From: Pseudomonas sp. Irchel s3h17
GTDB lineage: Bacteria; Pseudomonadota; Gammaproteobacteria; Pseudomonadales; Pseudomonadaceae
Direction: 5' to 3'
Assembly (NCBI RefSeq): GCF_900187505.1
Contig: NZ_FYDL01000001.1
Location: 186,001 to 250,000 of the forward strand
DNA: 64,000 nt
Of this stretch, positions 50,623-59,226 are shown piece after piece. The notes beneath the pieces were generated by a model. That model worked only from the letters and a program-made list of their open reading frames with translations. It was not told the DNA's origin and did no database searches. The number at the start of each line of letters is the position of its first letter. Within the stretch, counting starts at the first letter, position 1. Position numbers and translations under genes: made by a program.

Positions 50623-51600
50623 ATGTCCCCCCTCAATGTCGGCGAACCCTGGATGTGGGCGGCCTTCATCGCCTTCATCGTTGCCATGCTGGCGCTCGAC
50701 CTGTTTGTCCTGGGCGGGCGCAAGGCCCATCGGGTGTCCACCCGCGAGGCACTGTCCTGGGTCATTGCCTGGAGCGGCCTGGCCCTGACCTTCGCCGCGC
50801 TGCTGTGGTGGTACCTGCACGAGCAGTTCGGCGCGCAAGACGCCCAACGCATCACCCTTGAATTCCTCACGGGCTATCTGATCGAGCAGTCACTGTCGAT
50901 CGACAACATGTTCGTCTTCGTGATGATCTTCGGCTACTTCGCCGTACCAGCGTCCTTGCAGCGCCGTGTCCTGCTGTATGGCGTGCTCGGTGCCATCGTG
51001 ATGCGCGCCTGCATGATTTTTGCCGGCGTCTGGCTGGTGTCGCAGTTTGCCTGGGTGCTCTACGTCTTCGGCGCCTTTCTCATCCTTACCGGGATCAAGA
51101 TGCTGGTCTTCGCCGAGCACAAGCCCGATCTCGCCAAGAACCCCTTGCTGCGCTGGCTGCGACGTCACCTGCGGATCACCGACAGGTTTCACGGCCAGCG
51201 GTTTTTCGTACGACGCAACGGCGTGCACTGGGCAACGCCGATGTTCCTGGTGATGGTGCTGATCGAAGCCAGCGACCTGGTGTTCGCGATCGACAGCATC
51301 CCGGCGATCTTCGCCGTCACCACCGACCCCTTCATTATCTTCACTTCCAACATCTTCGCGATCATGGGCCTGCGCGCCCTGTACTTCCTGCTCGCCGACA
51401 TGGTCGAGCGCTTCCACCTGCTCAAATATGGCCTGGCCATCGTGCTGGTGTTCATCGGCACCAAGATGTCGCTGATGCCCTGGTTCCACGTACCGATCCA
51501 ATGGTCACTGGTGTTGGTCGCCAGCATCATCCTGGGCTCGGTGCTGCTGAGCCTGTGCCTGACCCAGGACAAAGCACCCGCGCGGGAAGAGGATCGATGA
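50623..51600 (+). CDS. TerC/Alx-family membrane protein
   Basis: 325-residue integral membrane protein with about 9 helices. Family motifs IEQSLSIDNMFVFVMIFGYF and EASDLVFAIDSIPAIFAVT carry the acidic residues proposed to bind metal. Relatives include Alx (Mn2+ export, alkaline-induced in E. coli) and TerC. ATG 50623 with GGGAGAATGGC upstream. No yybP-ykoY-like leader was recognised in the 188 bp before it. Confidence 0.9.
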   Translation: MSPLNVGEPWMWAAFIAFIVAMLALDLFVLGGRKAHRVSTREALSWVIAWSGLALTFAALLWWYLHEQFGAQDAQRITLEFLTGYLIEQSLSIDNMFVFVMIFGYFAVPASLQRRVLLYGVLGAIVMRACMIFAGVWLVSQFAWVLYVFGAFLILTGIKMLVFAEHKPDLAKNPLLRWLRRHLRITDRFHGQRFFVRRNGVHWATPMFLVMVLIEASDLVFAIDSIPAIFAVTTDPFIIFTSNIFAIMGLRALYFLLADMVERFHLLKYGLAIVLVFIGTKMSLMPWFHVPIQWSLVLVASIILGSVLLSLCLTQDKAPAREEDR

Positions 51601-51652
51601 GCGCAGCACGCCGCGTCCTCATCGCCCCCTGCCCTTGCTCGACCTCACGGCG

Positions 51653-52444
51653 TCAAACAATGGCGCGATAGTCCTCGACACTGTCCGGCCAAGGGGTCAA
51701 CACCTGGAAACCGTCGTCCGTCACGGCGACCATGTGCTCCCATTGGGCCGACAGAGATTGATCCTTGGTGACCACCGTCCAGCGATCGGCGAGGGTTTTC
51801 ACATGACGCTTGCCGGCGTTGAGCATGGGCTCGATGGTGAAGATCATGCCGGCCTTGAGCTTCAGGCCCTGGCCTGGATAACCGTAATGCAGGACCTGCG
51901 GTTCGTCGTGGTAAACCTTGCCGATCCCGTGGCCGCAGTATTCACGCACCACACTGAACCCCGCTGTCTCGGCCACCGACTGGATGGCATGCCCAACGTC
52001 GCCCAGCGTAGCGCCGGGACGAACCTGGCGGATGCCGGCGCACATGGCCTCGTAGGTGGTCTTGACCAGGTGCCGTGCCTGCGGGGTGGGCTCGCCCACG
52101 AAGTACATGCGACTGGTGTCGCCGTACCAGCCGTCCTTGATCACGGCGATGTCGATGTTGACGATGTCGCCATCACGCAGTGCCCTGGCCGACGGAATGC
52201 CATGGCACACCACGTCATTGACCGACGCACACACGGTTTTCGGAAAGCCGTGATACCCGACGTTGCCGGGTATGGCCTTCTGCACGTTGACGATGTAGTC
52301 GTGACACAGGCGGTCGAGTTCATCGGTGGTAACCCCGGCCTTGACGTGGGGGGTAATCATCGCCAGCACCTCGGCGGCCAGCTTGCCCGCCGTGGCGGAC
52401 TGGGTGATTTGTGCCGGGGTATGGATCACAACATTAGCCTTCAT
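51653..52444 (-). CDS. map: Type I methionine aminopeptidase, accessory copy
   Basis: 263 residues. Removes N-terminal Met from new proteins. All five metal ligands are visible: Asp in NIDIAVIKDG, Asp in YGDTSRMY, His in CGHGIGKVYHDEP, Glu in FTIEPML and Glu in WEHMVAVT. The start ATG (52442-52444) overlaps the stop of a ParD-like gene by 4 bp (ATGA), so the two are translationally coupled. The housekeeping map of Pseudomonas lies by rpsB-tsf, so this is likely an additional, specially regulated copy (inference). Confidence 0.93.
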   Translation of the reverse strand: MKANVVIHTPAQITQSATAGKLAAEVLAMITPHVKAGVTTDELDRLCHDYIVNVQKAIPGNVGYHGFPKTVCASVNDVVCHGIPSARALRDGDIVNIDIAVIKDGWYGDTSRMYFVGEPTPQARHLVKTTYEAMCAGIRQVRPGATLGDVGHAIQSVAETAGFSVVREYCGHGIGKVYHDEPQVLHYGYPGQGLKLKAGMIFTIEPMLNAGKRHVKTLADRWTVVTKDQSLSAQWEHMVAVTDDGFQVLTPWPDSVEDYRAIV

Positions 52445-52674
52445 GGCCTGGCTCCCGATGCAGGTTCGCATAGCTGTTTCAAATCAAGGCCTCCGGCCTG
52501 TTCGGCGCGAATCAGCAAGCGGCTGATTTCGCTGTGGTCCAGGTTGGGATGCAGCTCCGCCAGCATCCCGATGCGCATCCAGTGCTCGGCCTGGGCATTG
52601 ATCGAGCGACTCAGCGCCGTACTGGCAATGCGCAGATGCTCGTGCATGGCTTCTGAAATTTTGACGATACCCAC
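52441..52674 (-). CDS. ParD-like antitoxin-family protein
   Basis: 77-residue protein with a ribbon-helix-helix-type layout: short beta strand GIVKISEAMHEHLRIAS followed by helices (SRSINAQAEHWMRIGMLAELHP). This belongs to the ParD_like family often encoded before a map gene in proteobacteria. GTG start at 52672-52674. Two 7-bp direct repeats lie just upstream. No ParE-type toxin is present; the partner gene is map. It is probably a DNA-binding autorepressor of the pair (inference). Confidence 0.8.
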   Translation of the reverse strand: MGIVKISEAMHEHLRIASTALSRSINAQAEHWMRIGMLAELHPNLDHSEISRLLIRAEQAGGLDLKQLCEPASGARP

Positions 52675-52685
52675 GGGGTCGACCT

Positions 52686-52703
52686 ATATGAAATGCATAT
52701 GAA
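52686..52703 (-). promoter_or_regulatory. Two ATATGAA repeats 11 bp apart before the ParD-like gene
   Basis: ATATGAA at 52686-52692 and again at 52697-52703, one helical turn apart, starting 12 bp before the GTG start and inside an AT-rich stretch. Spacing and place suit an operator bound by a ribbon-helix-helix dimer pair. The 333-bp gap 52675-53007 otherwise holds an ATCAGG-N7-CCTGAT inverted repeat (52865-52883) and the promoter of the following GNAT pair; no gene was seen. Confidence 0.45.
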
Positions 52704-53007
52704 TCGTATATTAGCCGATCCAGGGCCGGGGTAGCAATTCCCGGGACCGGGCGATACTTATCATTGAAGCGGAAAAAATAATTAGAAACTGAATAGCTCA
52801 TCAAAGGGCCAATAGGGAGAACGGAAAAAATCGTACGATAAGACGTTGCAGGGACTTCGGCAGTATCAGGTGTAGATCCTGATCATCCGCAGCCCCACTG
52901 TAAGAGCATCGATCCTTTCAGTGAGCGGGCGCCTCTTTTGCCAACAATACTGGGGCGTAGATGTCAAGCGATATATGGTAGAGTGCAGGCATACAGAGGG
53001 ATACACC

Positions 53008-53412
53008 GTGAGTAAACCAGTTCAACAAAAACTTCCGCGGCTCACCGCGGGCAAAAAGACGTTGATTGACGTCCATGGCAACAACGTTAGGATCACGGCT
53101 TTTCTGTCGAATGCTGACGCTGTGGTTGAACGGCATGCCACGAAAAGCCTCGCAGTTAGCGCTCTTAGTCAAAGCGGGGGGCTCAAGACACGTTCAGTGC
53201 GTGCGCCGCACTTGTCGAACGTAGAGCGCGAGCTGGCAGAACTCAAAAAGGTCGTTGCAGCACTGGCCGTTCGCTCTGTTGCGCGTGAAGAGAAGGCTAT
53301 TGATTTTGACGTCGAGGGCATGACCGTGCTCGATGCCGACACGGCGTACCAACTGCTGGACAATCCCCCAGAGCCCACTGAGGCGCTTTGCAACCTGCTT
53401 GCCTTGCGCTAA
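53008..53412 (+). CDS. Putative antitoxin paired with a GNAT toxin
   Basis: 134 residues from GTG 53008, chosen because AGAGGG lies 7 bases before it; ATG 52975 in the same frame is an alternative. The C-terminal ~30 residues (VLDADTAYQLLDNPPEPTEALCNLL) look like the toxin-binding tail of DUF1778 antitoxins, which typically end in a PPxPxxAL motif. The first ~60 residues (GKKTLIDVHGNNVRITAF...) do not read as the usual DUF1778 ribbon-helix-helix, and the middle contains a likely coiled coil (NVERELAELKKVVAAL). The GNAT gene begins 9 bp later. Function is inferred from the pairing and tail. Confidence 0.65.
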   Translation: MSKPVQQKLPRLTAGKKTLIDVHGNNVRITAFLSNADAVVERHATKSLAVSALSQSGGLKTRSVRAPHLSNVERELAELKKVVAALAVRSVAREEKAIDFDVEGMTVLDADTAYQLLDNPPEPTEALCNLLALR

Positions 53413-53421
53413 GGGCAGTCC

Positions 53422-53937
53422 ATGGACTTCATCACTGTCGACTTCGATAAGTCGATTGACCGCTCGGCGTTTGATTGCCAATTGCACCCTGCTCTCAACA
53501 CGTACATTGCGCTGCACGCTGGGCAAGACGAAAAGCGCAACGTTTCACGCACATTCATGTACGTCGAAGATGAGGTGTTGCTGGGCTACTACACCCTGGC
53601 GAATGCCTCTGTAGCACTCGATGAGCTCAGCGAAGAACAGAAAAAGAAGATGCCTCGGTATCCTATGCCGGCAGTGCTGTTGAGCCGTCTGGCGATTGAC
53701 AAGGGCATGCAGGGGAATGGGCTTGGCCAACGGCTGATGTCTGACTTTTTCCGACGCGTGTACACGGTTTCCAAGCAGTCGGGTGTGGCTTTTGTTGTCG
53801 TCGACGCGAAAGACCAGGACGCTGCCAATTACTACCGGGGTAAGCTGGGGTTTGTACCTTCAACGAACAACCCGCTACGCCTGGTACTCTCCACCGCAAC
53901 CTTGATCCAGGCGTTCAAGACGCAACCTGCCGGCTAA
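53422..53937 (+). CDS. GNAT acetyltransferase toxin (TacT/AtaT-like)
   Basis: 171 residues. The layout matches tRNA-acetylating GNAT toxins: N-terminal ALNTYIALHAGQDEKRNVSRTF, VLLGYYTLANASV, LLSRLAIDKGMQGNGLGQRL with the acetyl-CoA loop QGNGLG, VVVDAKDQDAANYYRGKLGF with the conserved Tyr, and a C-terminal LVLSTATLIQAF. Such toxins acetylate the amino group of charged tRNAs and stop translation. It lies 9 bp after its probable antitoxin. The segment 52690-54340 is more AT-rich than its surroundings, which suggests acquisition by transfer. Confidence 0.82.
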   Translation: MDFITVDFDKSIDRSAFDCQLHPALNTYIALHAGQDEKRNVSRTFMYVEDEVLLGYYTLANASVALDELSEEQKKKMPRYPMPAVLLSRLAIDKGMQGNGLGQRLMSDFFRRVYTVSKQSGVAFVVVDAKDQDAANYYRGKLGFVPSTNNPLRLVLSTATLIQAFKTQPAG

Positions 53938-53950
53938 TCGCCCAGGCATT

Positions 53951-54226
53951 TCATTTCGCCGCGAGCGCGGCAATTTCTTCGATGCGCATTGATGCCAATT
54001 CATCAAGGTTGATCCCCGCTGCGCGAGAATCCACGATCTTTTTCAGGCCCCTTGACTGCGCACGCACATTAGCAGAGACACCGGCCACATTATTGAGACG
54101 CTCACACAGGCTCCCGGGAGCGGATCGAACCGCCCAGAGAACAGCCGGTTTTCTATCTGTATTTCCAGACGTTCCCGCGTCAACCTCTATAGCCTCAACC
54201 TGGCAGGTCACGGTATTAGCGTACAA
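53951..54226 (-). CDS. Hypothetical small protein, uncertain
   Basis: A 91-codon frame starting with TTG, convergent with the GNAT gene (13 bp apart). The C-terminal part (IVDSRAAGINLDELASMRIEEIAALAAK) looks protein-like and would form helices, but there is no clear ribosome-binding site and no recognised family. The rest of the 423-bp gap 53938-54360 shows nothing recognisable. Confidence 0.25.
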   Translation of the reverse strand: MYANTVTCQVEAIEVDAGTSGNTDRKPAVLWAVRSAPGSLCERLNNVAGVSANVRAQSRGLKKIVDSRAAGINLDELASMRIEEIAALAAK

Positions 54227-54360
54227 AAATCTCCGTTTTCTCTATTCGCCCCAGCAATAACGCCTCGTCCCTATTGACCACTTCTTCAGCTGCCGCCAGT
54301 TCTGATTCGACGTAAAATCCGCTAGGCTAGGTTTTTCATTTCCCAGGACGGACCCACGGC

Positions 54361-54861
54361 ATGCCCACGCTCCACACTTCCCTGCAAGACACCGCTGCGC
54401 CGCAAGGCGTTTGTTTTGGCTGCGGCAGCCGCAATCCGCACGGGCTGCACATCAAGAGCACCTGGCATGAAGACGGTGTGCACGTCGTGGCCGAGCATCT
54501 GCCAGAGGCCAAGTACTGCGGCTGGCCCGACCTGGTGTACGGCGGGTTGATCGCGATGCTGGTCGATTGCCATTCGAACTGGACGGTGATGGCCTATCAC
54601 TACCGGGCCGAGCAACGCAGCGCCGGCAGCCTGCCGCGCATCGACTGCGTGACCGGTAACCTGGGCATCAAGTTCATCAAGCCAACGCCCATGGGCGTCC
54701 CACTCACCTTGCGCGCCAGGGTGGAAGGTGAAGTCGGGCGCAAGACCCGGGTGATCTGCGAGGTGTACGCGGGCGATGTGCTCACGGCGGTGGGCGACTC
54801 CATTTTTGTGCGCGTCGATACCGGGCAACTGGCGGCCGCCGCCCATGGTCGTGAAGACTGA
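54361..54861 (+). CDS. PaaI-type hotdog thioesterase
   Basis: 166 residues with a hotdog fold of the 4HBT/PaaI type: CFGCGSRNPHGLHI at the N-terminus, then LVYGGLIAMLVDCHSNWTVMA (helix with the catalytic Asp) and GVPLTLRARVEGEVGRKTRVICEVYAG. Expected to hydrolyse acyl-CoA or aryl-CoA thioesters. The N-terminal CxxC is typical of one sub-group. ATG 54361 is supported by GGACGG upstream. Substrate unknown. Confidence 0.85.
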   Translation: MPTLHTSLQDTAAPQGVCFGCGSRNPHGLHIKSTWHEDGVHVVAEHLPEAKYCGWPDLVYGGLIAMLVDCHSNWTVMAYHYRAEQRSAGSLPRIDCVTGNLGIKFIKPTPMGVPLTLRARVEGEVGRKTRVICEVYAGDVLTAVGDSIFVRVDTGQLAAAAHGRED

Positions 54862-55017
54862 CGCGGGACCTGTCAGGTTGACGCGGTGCGTGCCCGGCCC
54901 TACCGCCGGGAAGCGTGCCTTCGGCCGGCGTTGAAAGCTGCTTTAATGATTCAACGCCAGCCGTGCCCGTCAGCCCCTGCCAGCGGGGCAATCCGAAGCC
55001 TGAATGGGAGCGCACCG

Positions 55018-55905
55018 ATGAACCGTCTCACTGCGAAAGACTTTGCCCCTGAACTGCTGGAGCTCTACGACTACTACGCCCACGGCAAGATCAACCGCCG
55101 TGAGTTTCTCGACCGGGCGGCACTGTTCGCGCTGGGCGGACTGACCGCCTCCGCCCTCCTCGCCGCCTTGAGCCCGAACTACGCCCTCGCCGAGCAAGTG
55201 GAATTTACCGATCCTGACATCCTCCCTGAGTACGTCACTTACCCCTCGCCCAAGGGGCATGGGCAGGTACGGGGTTATCTGGTGCGCCCGGCGAAGGCCA
55301 CCGGCAAGGTGCCGGCGGTGGTGGTCGTACATGAGAATCGAGGGCTCAACCCCTACATCGAGGATGTCGCCCGACGCTTGGCCAAGGCCGGCTTCGTCGC
55401 CCTCGCGCCGGATGGCCTGACCTCGGTGGGCGGCTACCCCGGCAACGATGACAAAGGCCGGGCGCTGCAACAGACCGTCGACCCCGCCAAACTGATGAAC
55501 GACTTCTTCGCCGCCATCGAGTGGATGATGAAACACCCGGCGAGCACCGGAAAAGTGGGGATTACCGGGTTCTGTTATGGCGGTGGCGTCGCCAATGCGG
55601 CGGCCGTGGCCTATCCGGAACTGGGGGCCGCCGTGCCCTTCTATGGCCGGCAACCGGCCGCCGCGGACGTGCCGAAAATCAAGGCCCCGCTATTGCTCCA
55701 CTATGGCGAACTGGACAAGGCCATCAACGAAGGCTGGCCCGCCTATGAACAGGCGTTGAAAGCGGCTGGCAAGACCTACGAGGCCTATATCTACCCCGGT
55801 GCCAACCACGGCTTCCACAACGACTCCACGCCGCGCTACGACGAGGCGGCCGCCAAGCTGGCATGGAGCAGGACGCTGGACTGGTTCAAGCGTTACCTGA
55901 GTTAA
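55018..55905 (+). CDS. Dienelactone-hydrolase family protein with Tat-like leader
   Basis: 295 residues from ATG 55018. An alpha/beta hydrolase: nucleophile Cys in [12 protein letters not shown], acid Asp in [13 protein letters not shown] region and His in GANHGFHND. Unlike cytoplasmic dienelactone hydrolases it has an N-terminal extension with [25 protein letters not shown], which resembles a Tat signal or membrane anchor set ~24 residues in. It is not linked to the catBCA genes at the other end of the window. Substrate unknown. Confidence 0.87.
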   Translation: MNRLTAKDFAPELLELYDYYAHGKINRREFLDRAALFALGGLTASALLAALSPNYALAEQVEFTDPDILPEYVTYPSPKGHGQVRGYLVRPAKATGKVPAVVVVHENRGLNPYIEDVARRLAKAGFVALAPDGLTSVGGYPGNDDKGRALQQTVDPAKLMNDFFAAIEWMMKHPASTGKVGITGFCYGGGVANAAAVAYPELGAAVPFYGRQPAAADVPKIKAPLLLHYGELDKAINEGWPAYEQALKAAGKTYEAYIYPGANHGFHNDSTPRYDEAAAKLAWSRTLDWFKRYLS

Positions 55906-55932
55906 GCCGGCTTCAAGCGTAACCACTGCCCC

Positions 55933-56077
55933 GTGGCGAGGGAGCTTGCTCCCGCTGGGCCGGGCTGGCGCTCCGGCGCTGCGCGCCCCTGATCAGGCGA
56001 TTGCGGTCTTTCAGAAAAAAACCGGCGTCCTTTTTGGGGCTGCTGCGCAGCCCAGCGCGAGCAAGCTCGCTCGCCAC
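55933..56077. repeat. Divergent REP pair, with a third REP half after it
   Basis: A GGGAGCTTGCTCCC-type REP at 55933-55955 and an inverted GAGCAAGCTCGCTC-type REP at 56055-56077, so the arms come from two related sub-families. Another inverted half lies at 56178-56198, immediately before the stop of the DUF1289 gene. Together they fill the 297-bp gap 55906-56202. The inner part shares GGTCTTTCAGAAA-like and GGGGCTGC stretches with the MITE-borne pair. Confidence 0.7.
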
Positions 56078-56202
56078 CGGGTGTGCGCATTCCGCCTTTG
56101 GCGAGCGCGGACATGTGACCAAGACAGAGGCCCTCACAAAGAACACCCTTCAATAATGTATGAACGCGACCTCCGTGACGAGCAAGCTCGCTCGCCACGG
56201 GG

Positions 56203-56385
56203 TCAGGCATTCTTTTTCTGCAGGCTCTTCAAGCGTTGCGTGGCACGCTGGGCGGCGGCCATTTTTTCCGGGCGTTTCATGCGCTTCCATTTGCGGATGT
56301 CTTCCTTGCTGCGCCCGCAACTCACACACAGTTCACCGCTCAACTGGCACACGGCGATGCACGGGTTTTCGATGTCCTTGGCCAT
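56203..56385 (-). CDS. DUF1289 protein
   Basis: 60-residue cytoplasmic protein of DUF1289: ENPCIAVCQLSGELCVSCGRSKEDIRKWKRM, with four closely spaced Cys that suggest a metal or Fe-S site. Function unknown in the literature I can recall. It starts 3 bp after the stop of the preceding gene on the same strand, so the two are probably cotranscribed. Confidence 0.85.
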   Translation of the reverse strand: MAKDIENPCIAVCQLSGELCVSCGRSKEDIRKWKRMKRPEKMAAAQRATQRLKSLQKKNA

Positions 56386-56388
56386 GCC

Positions 56389-56760
56389 TCAACCCCGCCC
56401 CGAACGCTTGCGCGCCAGGCGTTGCTGCCAGTTGCCGGCGTGGCTGCGCCGGCACTGTTCTTCACTGTCGAACTGCACATGGTCCGCTACCGGACTGACC
56501 AGCACATCCGCCTCGCGTAATGCCATGGCCGTCAGCTCGACCATGCGCGCGCCTTGCCCAGCGGCCAGGGCTCGGTCCTGATGAGCCTCGGTCTCGAAGA
56601 CCCAGACGACCCTCAGGCTGGAAGGAAAAAGGTCATAGTCCAATTCATGGGTGAGCCAGGTGAACCCCGGAATTTCTGCCTTGGCCGTTTCACAGGCTTC
56701 GGTCAGGGTGGCGATCAGGCGGCGTTCGATACGGGCCTGATCGCGTTTGCTCAACGACAT
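56389..56760 (-). CDS. Conserved hypothetical protein
   Basis: 123 residues, start MSLSKRDQARIERRLIATLTEACETAKAEIPGFTWLTHELDYDLFPSSLRVVWVFE. No domain recognised with confidence; the mix of strands and helices suggests a small globular cytoplasmic protein. Conserved next to the DUF1289 gene in Pseudomonas as far as I recall. A GGAGAT site precedes the ATG. Confidence 0.75.
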   Translation of the reverse strand: MSLSKRDQARIERRLIATLTEACETAKAEIPGFTWLTHELDYDLFPSSLRVVWVFETEAHQDRALAAGQGARMVELTAMALREADVLVSPVADHVQFDSEEQCRRSHAGNWQQRLARKRSGRG

Positions 56761-56830
56761 GGGAGATCCTTGAATGAGGGCGATCTAAAGTGCCCATCAT
56801 ACTGGCGAAAAAAGCCCCGGCACCGGCCGG

Positions 56831-57048
56831 CAATACTGTTCAGTTAAGAAAGGCTTAAAGCGGGTGAGAGACCCGTGGCGAGCGAGCTTGCTCGCGCTGG
56901 GGCGCGAAGCGCACCCAACAAAGCGACTGCAGTCTTTCAGAACGAACTCGACGACAGTTTTTGGGGCTGCTCTGCAGCCCAGCGCGAGCAAGCTCGCTCG
57001 CCACGGGGGGATGTATTGAGCAACCCAATCCTTAACTGAACAGCATTG
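56831..57048. mobile_element. 218-bp MITE-like element, copy 2, inverted
   Basis: Same length as copy 1 (20723-20940), in opposite orientation, with about 8 differences. Terminal inverted repeats CAATACTGTTCAGTTAAG and CTTAACTGAACAGCATTG. Target-site duplication is not clean: GCACCGGCC on the left and GCACTGGCC on the right match at 8 of 9 positions with a one-base offset, suggesting an older insertion. It fills most of the 361-bp gap between mqo and the hypothetical gene and carries the same inner REP pair. Confidence 0.8.
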
Positions 57049-57087
57049 GGCACTGGCCAGGGCTTTTTCACATCGGCTTGAAGCCTG

Positions 57088-57116
57088 TGCCCCAGCCAAC
57101 CGTGTTGGCCGGGGCA
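57088..57116 (-). terminator. Hairpin after mqo
   Basis: Stem of 13 positions with one mismatch (GCCCCGGCCAAC on the transcribed strand) and a 3-base loop, 5 bp after the mqo stop. No U-tract, but position and stability fit a transcript end. Confidence 0.5.
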
Positions 57117-57121
57117 ACGAC

Positions 57122-58768
57122 TCACAGGGCCATGTCAGCAGCCGGGTTGCTCGGCTGTGGCTTGGCCGGGGCAGCAGGTGCCGTGGTCGGAGCCAGTGCC
57201 GGGTTGATTGCCGGTGGTGGGGCCAGCTCCAGGACCTGGCTGGTGTAGGCCCATTCCTGGGCTACGCGGGCCGGATCATTGTTGAGCTTGGTGCCATAGC
57301 TTGGAACGATCTGGCGCAGCTTTTCCTGCCAGGCCGGGGTTGCGACCTTGTCCTTGAAGACTTTCTCAAGCACGGTCAGCATGATCGGCGCTGCGGTGGA
57401 TGCACCTGGCGATGCGCCAAGCAAGCCGGCAATGCTGCCGTCTTCGGAAGCCACGATCTCGGTCCCCAGCTTCAGCACGCCACCGGCGGCCTCATCACGC
57501 TTGATGATCTGCACGCGCTGGCCGGCTTGCCACAGGCGCCAGTCTTCAGCCTTGGCGTTCGGGAAGTACTCCTTCAGGGCGTTGAGGCGGTCTTCATCCG
57601 ACAGCATCAGTTGGCCAGCAAGGTACTCGACCAGCGGGTATTCCTTGATACCGACCTTGGTCATCGGCCACACATTGTGAGTGGTCGTGGTGGTCAGCAG
57701 GTCCAGGTACGAGCCTTCTTTCAGGAACTTGGTCGAGAAGGTCGCGAACGGGCCAAACAGGATCACGCGCTTGCCATCCAGCACGCGGGTGTCCAGGTGG
57801 GGAACCGACATCGGCGGCGCGCCAACCGATGCCTTGCCGTAGGCCTTGGCCAGGTGCTGCTCGGCAATGGTCGGGTTCTCGGTCACCAGGAACGAGCCGC
57901 CTACCGGGAAACCGGCATATTCACGCGCCTCAGGAATGCCCGACTTCTGCAGCAGGTGCAGTGCACCGCCACCGGCGCCGATGAATACGAACTTGGCGTC
58001 GGTCTGGGTCTCGGTACCGTCTTTCAGGTTCTTGTAGGTAACGCGCCAGCCGCCGTCTTCGTTGCGGACGATGTCTTCGACTTCGCTCGACAGCTTCAGG
58101 GAGAAGTTCGGCTTGGTTTGCAGGTAGCTGGCGAACTGACGGGTGATTTCACCGAAGTTCACGTCCGTGCCCAGCGGCGACCAGGTGGCGGCGATCTTCT
58201 GGTTCGGATCACGGCCTTCCATCATCAATGGAACCCACTTCTTGATCTGCGCCGGGTCTTCGGAGTACTGCATGCCAGCGAACAGCGGGCTCGCCTGCAG
58301 GGCTTCGTAGCGCTTCTTGAGGAACTTGATGTTGTCATCGCCCCACACGAAGCTCATGTGCGGTGTGGAGTTGATGAACGAATGCGGGTTCTTCAGGACG
58401 CCGTTCTTGACCTGCCAGGCCCAGAACTGACGGGAGACCTGGAAGGCTTCATTGATTTCAATGGCCTTGGGGATCTCGACGTTGCCGTTCTTGTCTTGCG
58501 GTGTGTAGTTCAGCTCGGCCAGGGCGGAGTGGCCGGTACCGGCGTTGTTCCAGCCGTTGGAGCTTTCCAGGGCGACGCCATCGAGACGCTCGACCATTTC
58601 CATCGACATGCCCGGCTCGAGTTCATTGAGCCAGACGCCCAGTGTCGAACTCATGATGCCGCCACCGATCAGCAGGACATCGACTTTCTTGGTTTCGGCT
58701 GCATGCACAGGCATAAGGGCCATCGACATGGCCAGGCCGAGTAGCCCCTTGTTCATTTTCTTCAACAT
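57122..58768 (-). CDS. mqo: Malate:quinone oxidoreductase
   Basis: FAD enzyme that oxidises malate to oxaloacetate and passes electrons to quinone, bypassing NAD-malate dehydrogenase. 548 residues from ATG 58766-58768 ([25 protein letters not shown]); a start 9 codons earlier (58795) is possible. FAD motif [41 protein letters not shown] and [16 protein letters not shown] are typical. The hydrophobic leader marks the variant with an apparent signal sequence, and the C-terminal ~35 residues are Pro/Ala-rich ([11 protein letters not shown]), longer than usual. Confidence 0.93.
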   Translation of the reverse strand: MLKKMNKGLLGLAMSMALMPVHAAETKKVDVLLIGGGIMSSTLGVWLNELEPGMSMEMVERLDGVALESSNGWNNAGTGHSALAELNYTPQDKNGNVEIPKAIEINEAFQVSRQFWAWQVKNGVLKNPHSFINSTPHMSFVWGDDNIKFLKKRYEALQASPLFAGMQYSEDPAQIKKWVPLMMEGRDPNQKIAATWSPLGTDVNFGEITRQFASYLQTKPNFSLKLSSEVEDIVRNEDGGWRVTYKNLKDGTETQTDAKFVFIGAGGGALHLLQKSGIPEAREYAGFPVGGSFLVTENPTIAEQHLAKAYGKASVGAPPMSVPHLDTRVLDGKRVILFGPFATFSTKFLKEGSYLDLLTTTTTHNVWPMTKVGIKEYPLVEYLAGQLMLSDEDRLNALKEYFPNAKAEDWRLWQAGQRVQIIKRDEAAGGVLKLGTEIVASEDGSIAGLLGASPGASTAAPIMLTVLEKVFKDKVATPAWQEKLRQIVPSYGTKLNNDPARVAQEWAYTSQVLELAPPPAINPALAPTTAPAAPAKPQPSNPAADMAL

Positions 58769-58833
58769 ACGGTAATACCTAGGATAGAACGCCATTCACC
58801 CGCGTTCGTCCCCATGAGGCGCCCTGGCTCACC

Positions 58834-58851
58834 GCATGCAAGGCTGCATGC
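58834..58851. other. Short inverted repeat in the mqo upstream gap
   Basis: GCATGCA-AGGC-TGCATGC, 66 bp before the mqo start, possible operator or leader hairpin. It is the only clear structure in the 458-bp gap 58769-59226, whose part around 58900-59010 is AT-richer and probably carries the mqo promoter. No ORF was accepted there. Confidence 0.3.
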
Positions 58852-59226
58852 CGTCGAACCCCGCTCTCAGAAAGACTGATGGGTGAACATATAAGGCCGA
58901 CAAACTCGATCGACCTCACGTTTAGGCCCCTCCTGTGCTGACTTTTTGTTAGTCATTGGCTTCAGCTACTTGGGTGACACTAATACTTGTGGGTACATCA
59001 TCGAACACAGTGAATAAACAGCTTAGACCCGCTTAGCCGCCTGTGCCCGTCAACTGCTTCGCGGCGCTCACACAGGTAGGCGCATCAACACACCGAACCT
59101 GTGATCCCCAACGCCGCGAGCCTCCTTGCCGCGACATTCTACCTCAGGTGTCGCGCTCAACGAAGGCGCTTCTGTTTCTCATTTCCTGGCTGGATGACCA
59201 CCCGGCAAGACCTGGTGCACCTGGAT

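Noticed and set aside
52938..52984. A sigma-70 promoter for the GNAT pair (TTGCCA and TATATG)
   Set aside because: Spacing between the hexamers (28 bp) is wrong; the region is AT-rich but no convincing pair was found.
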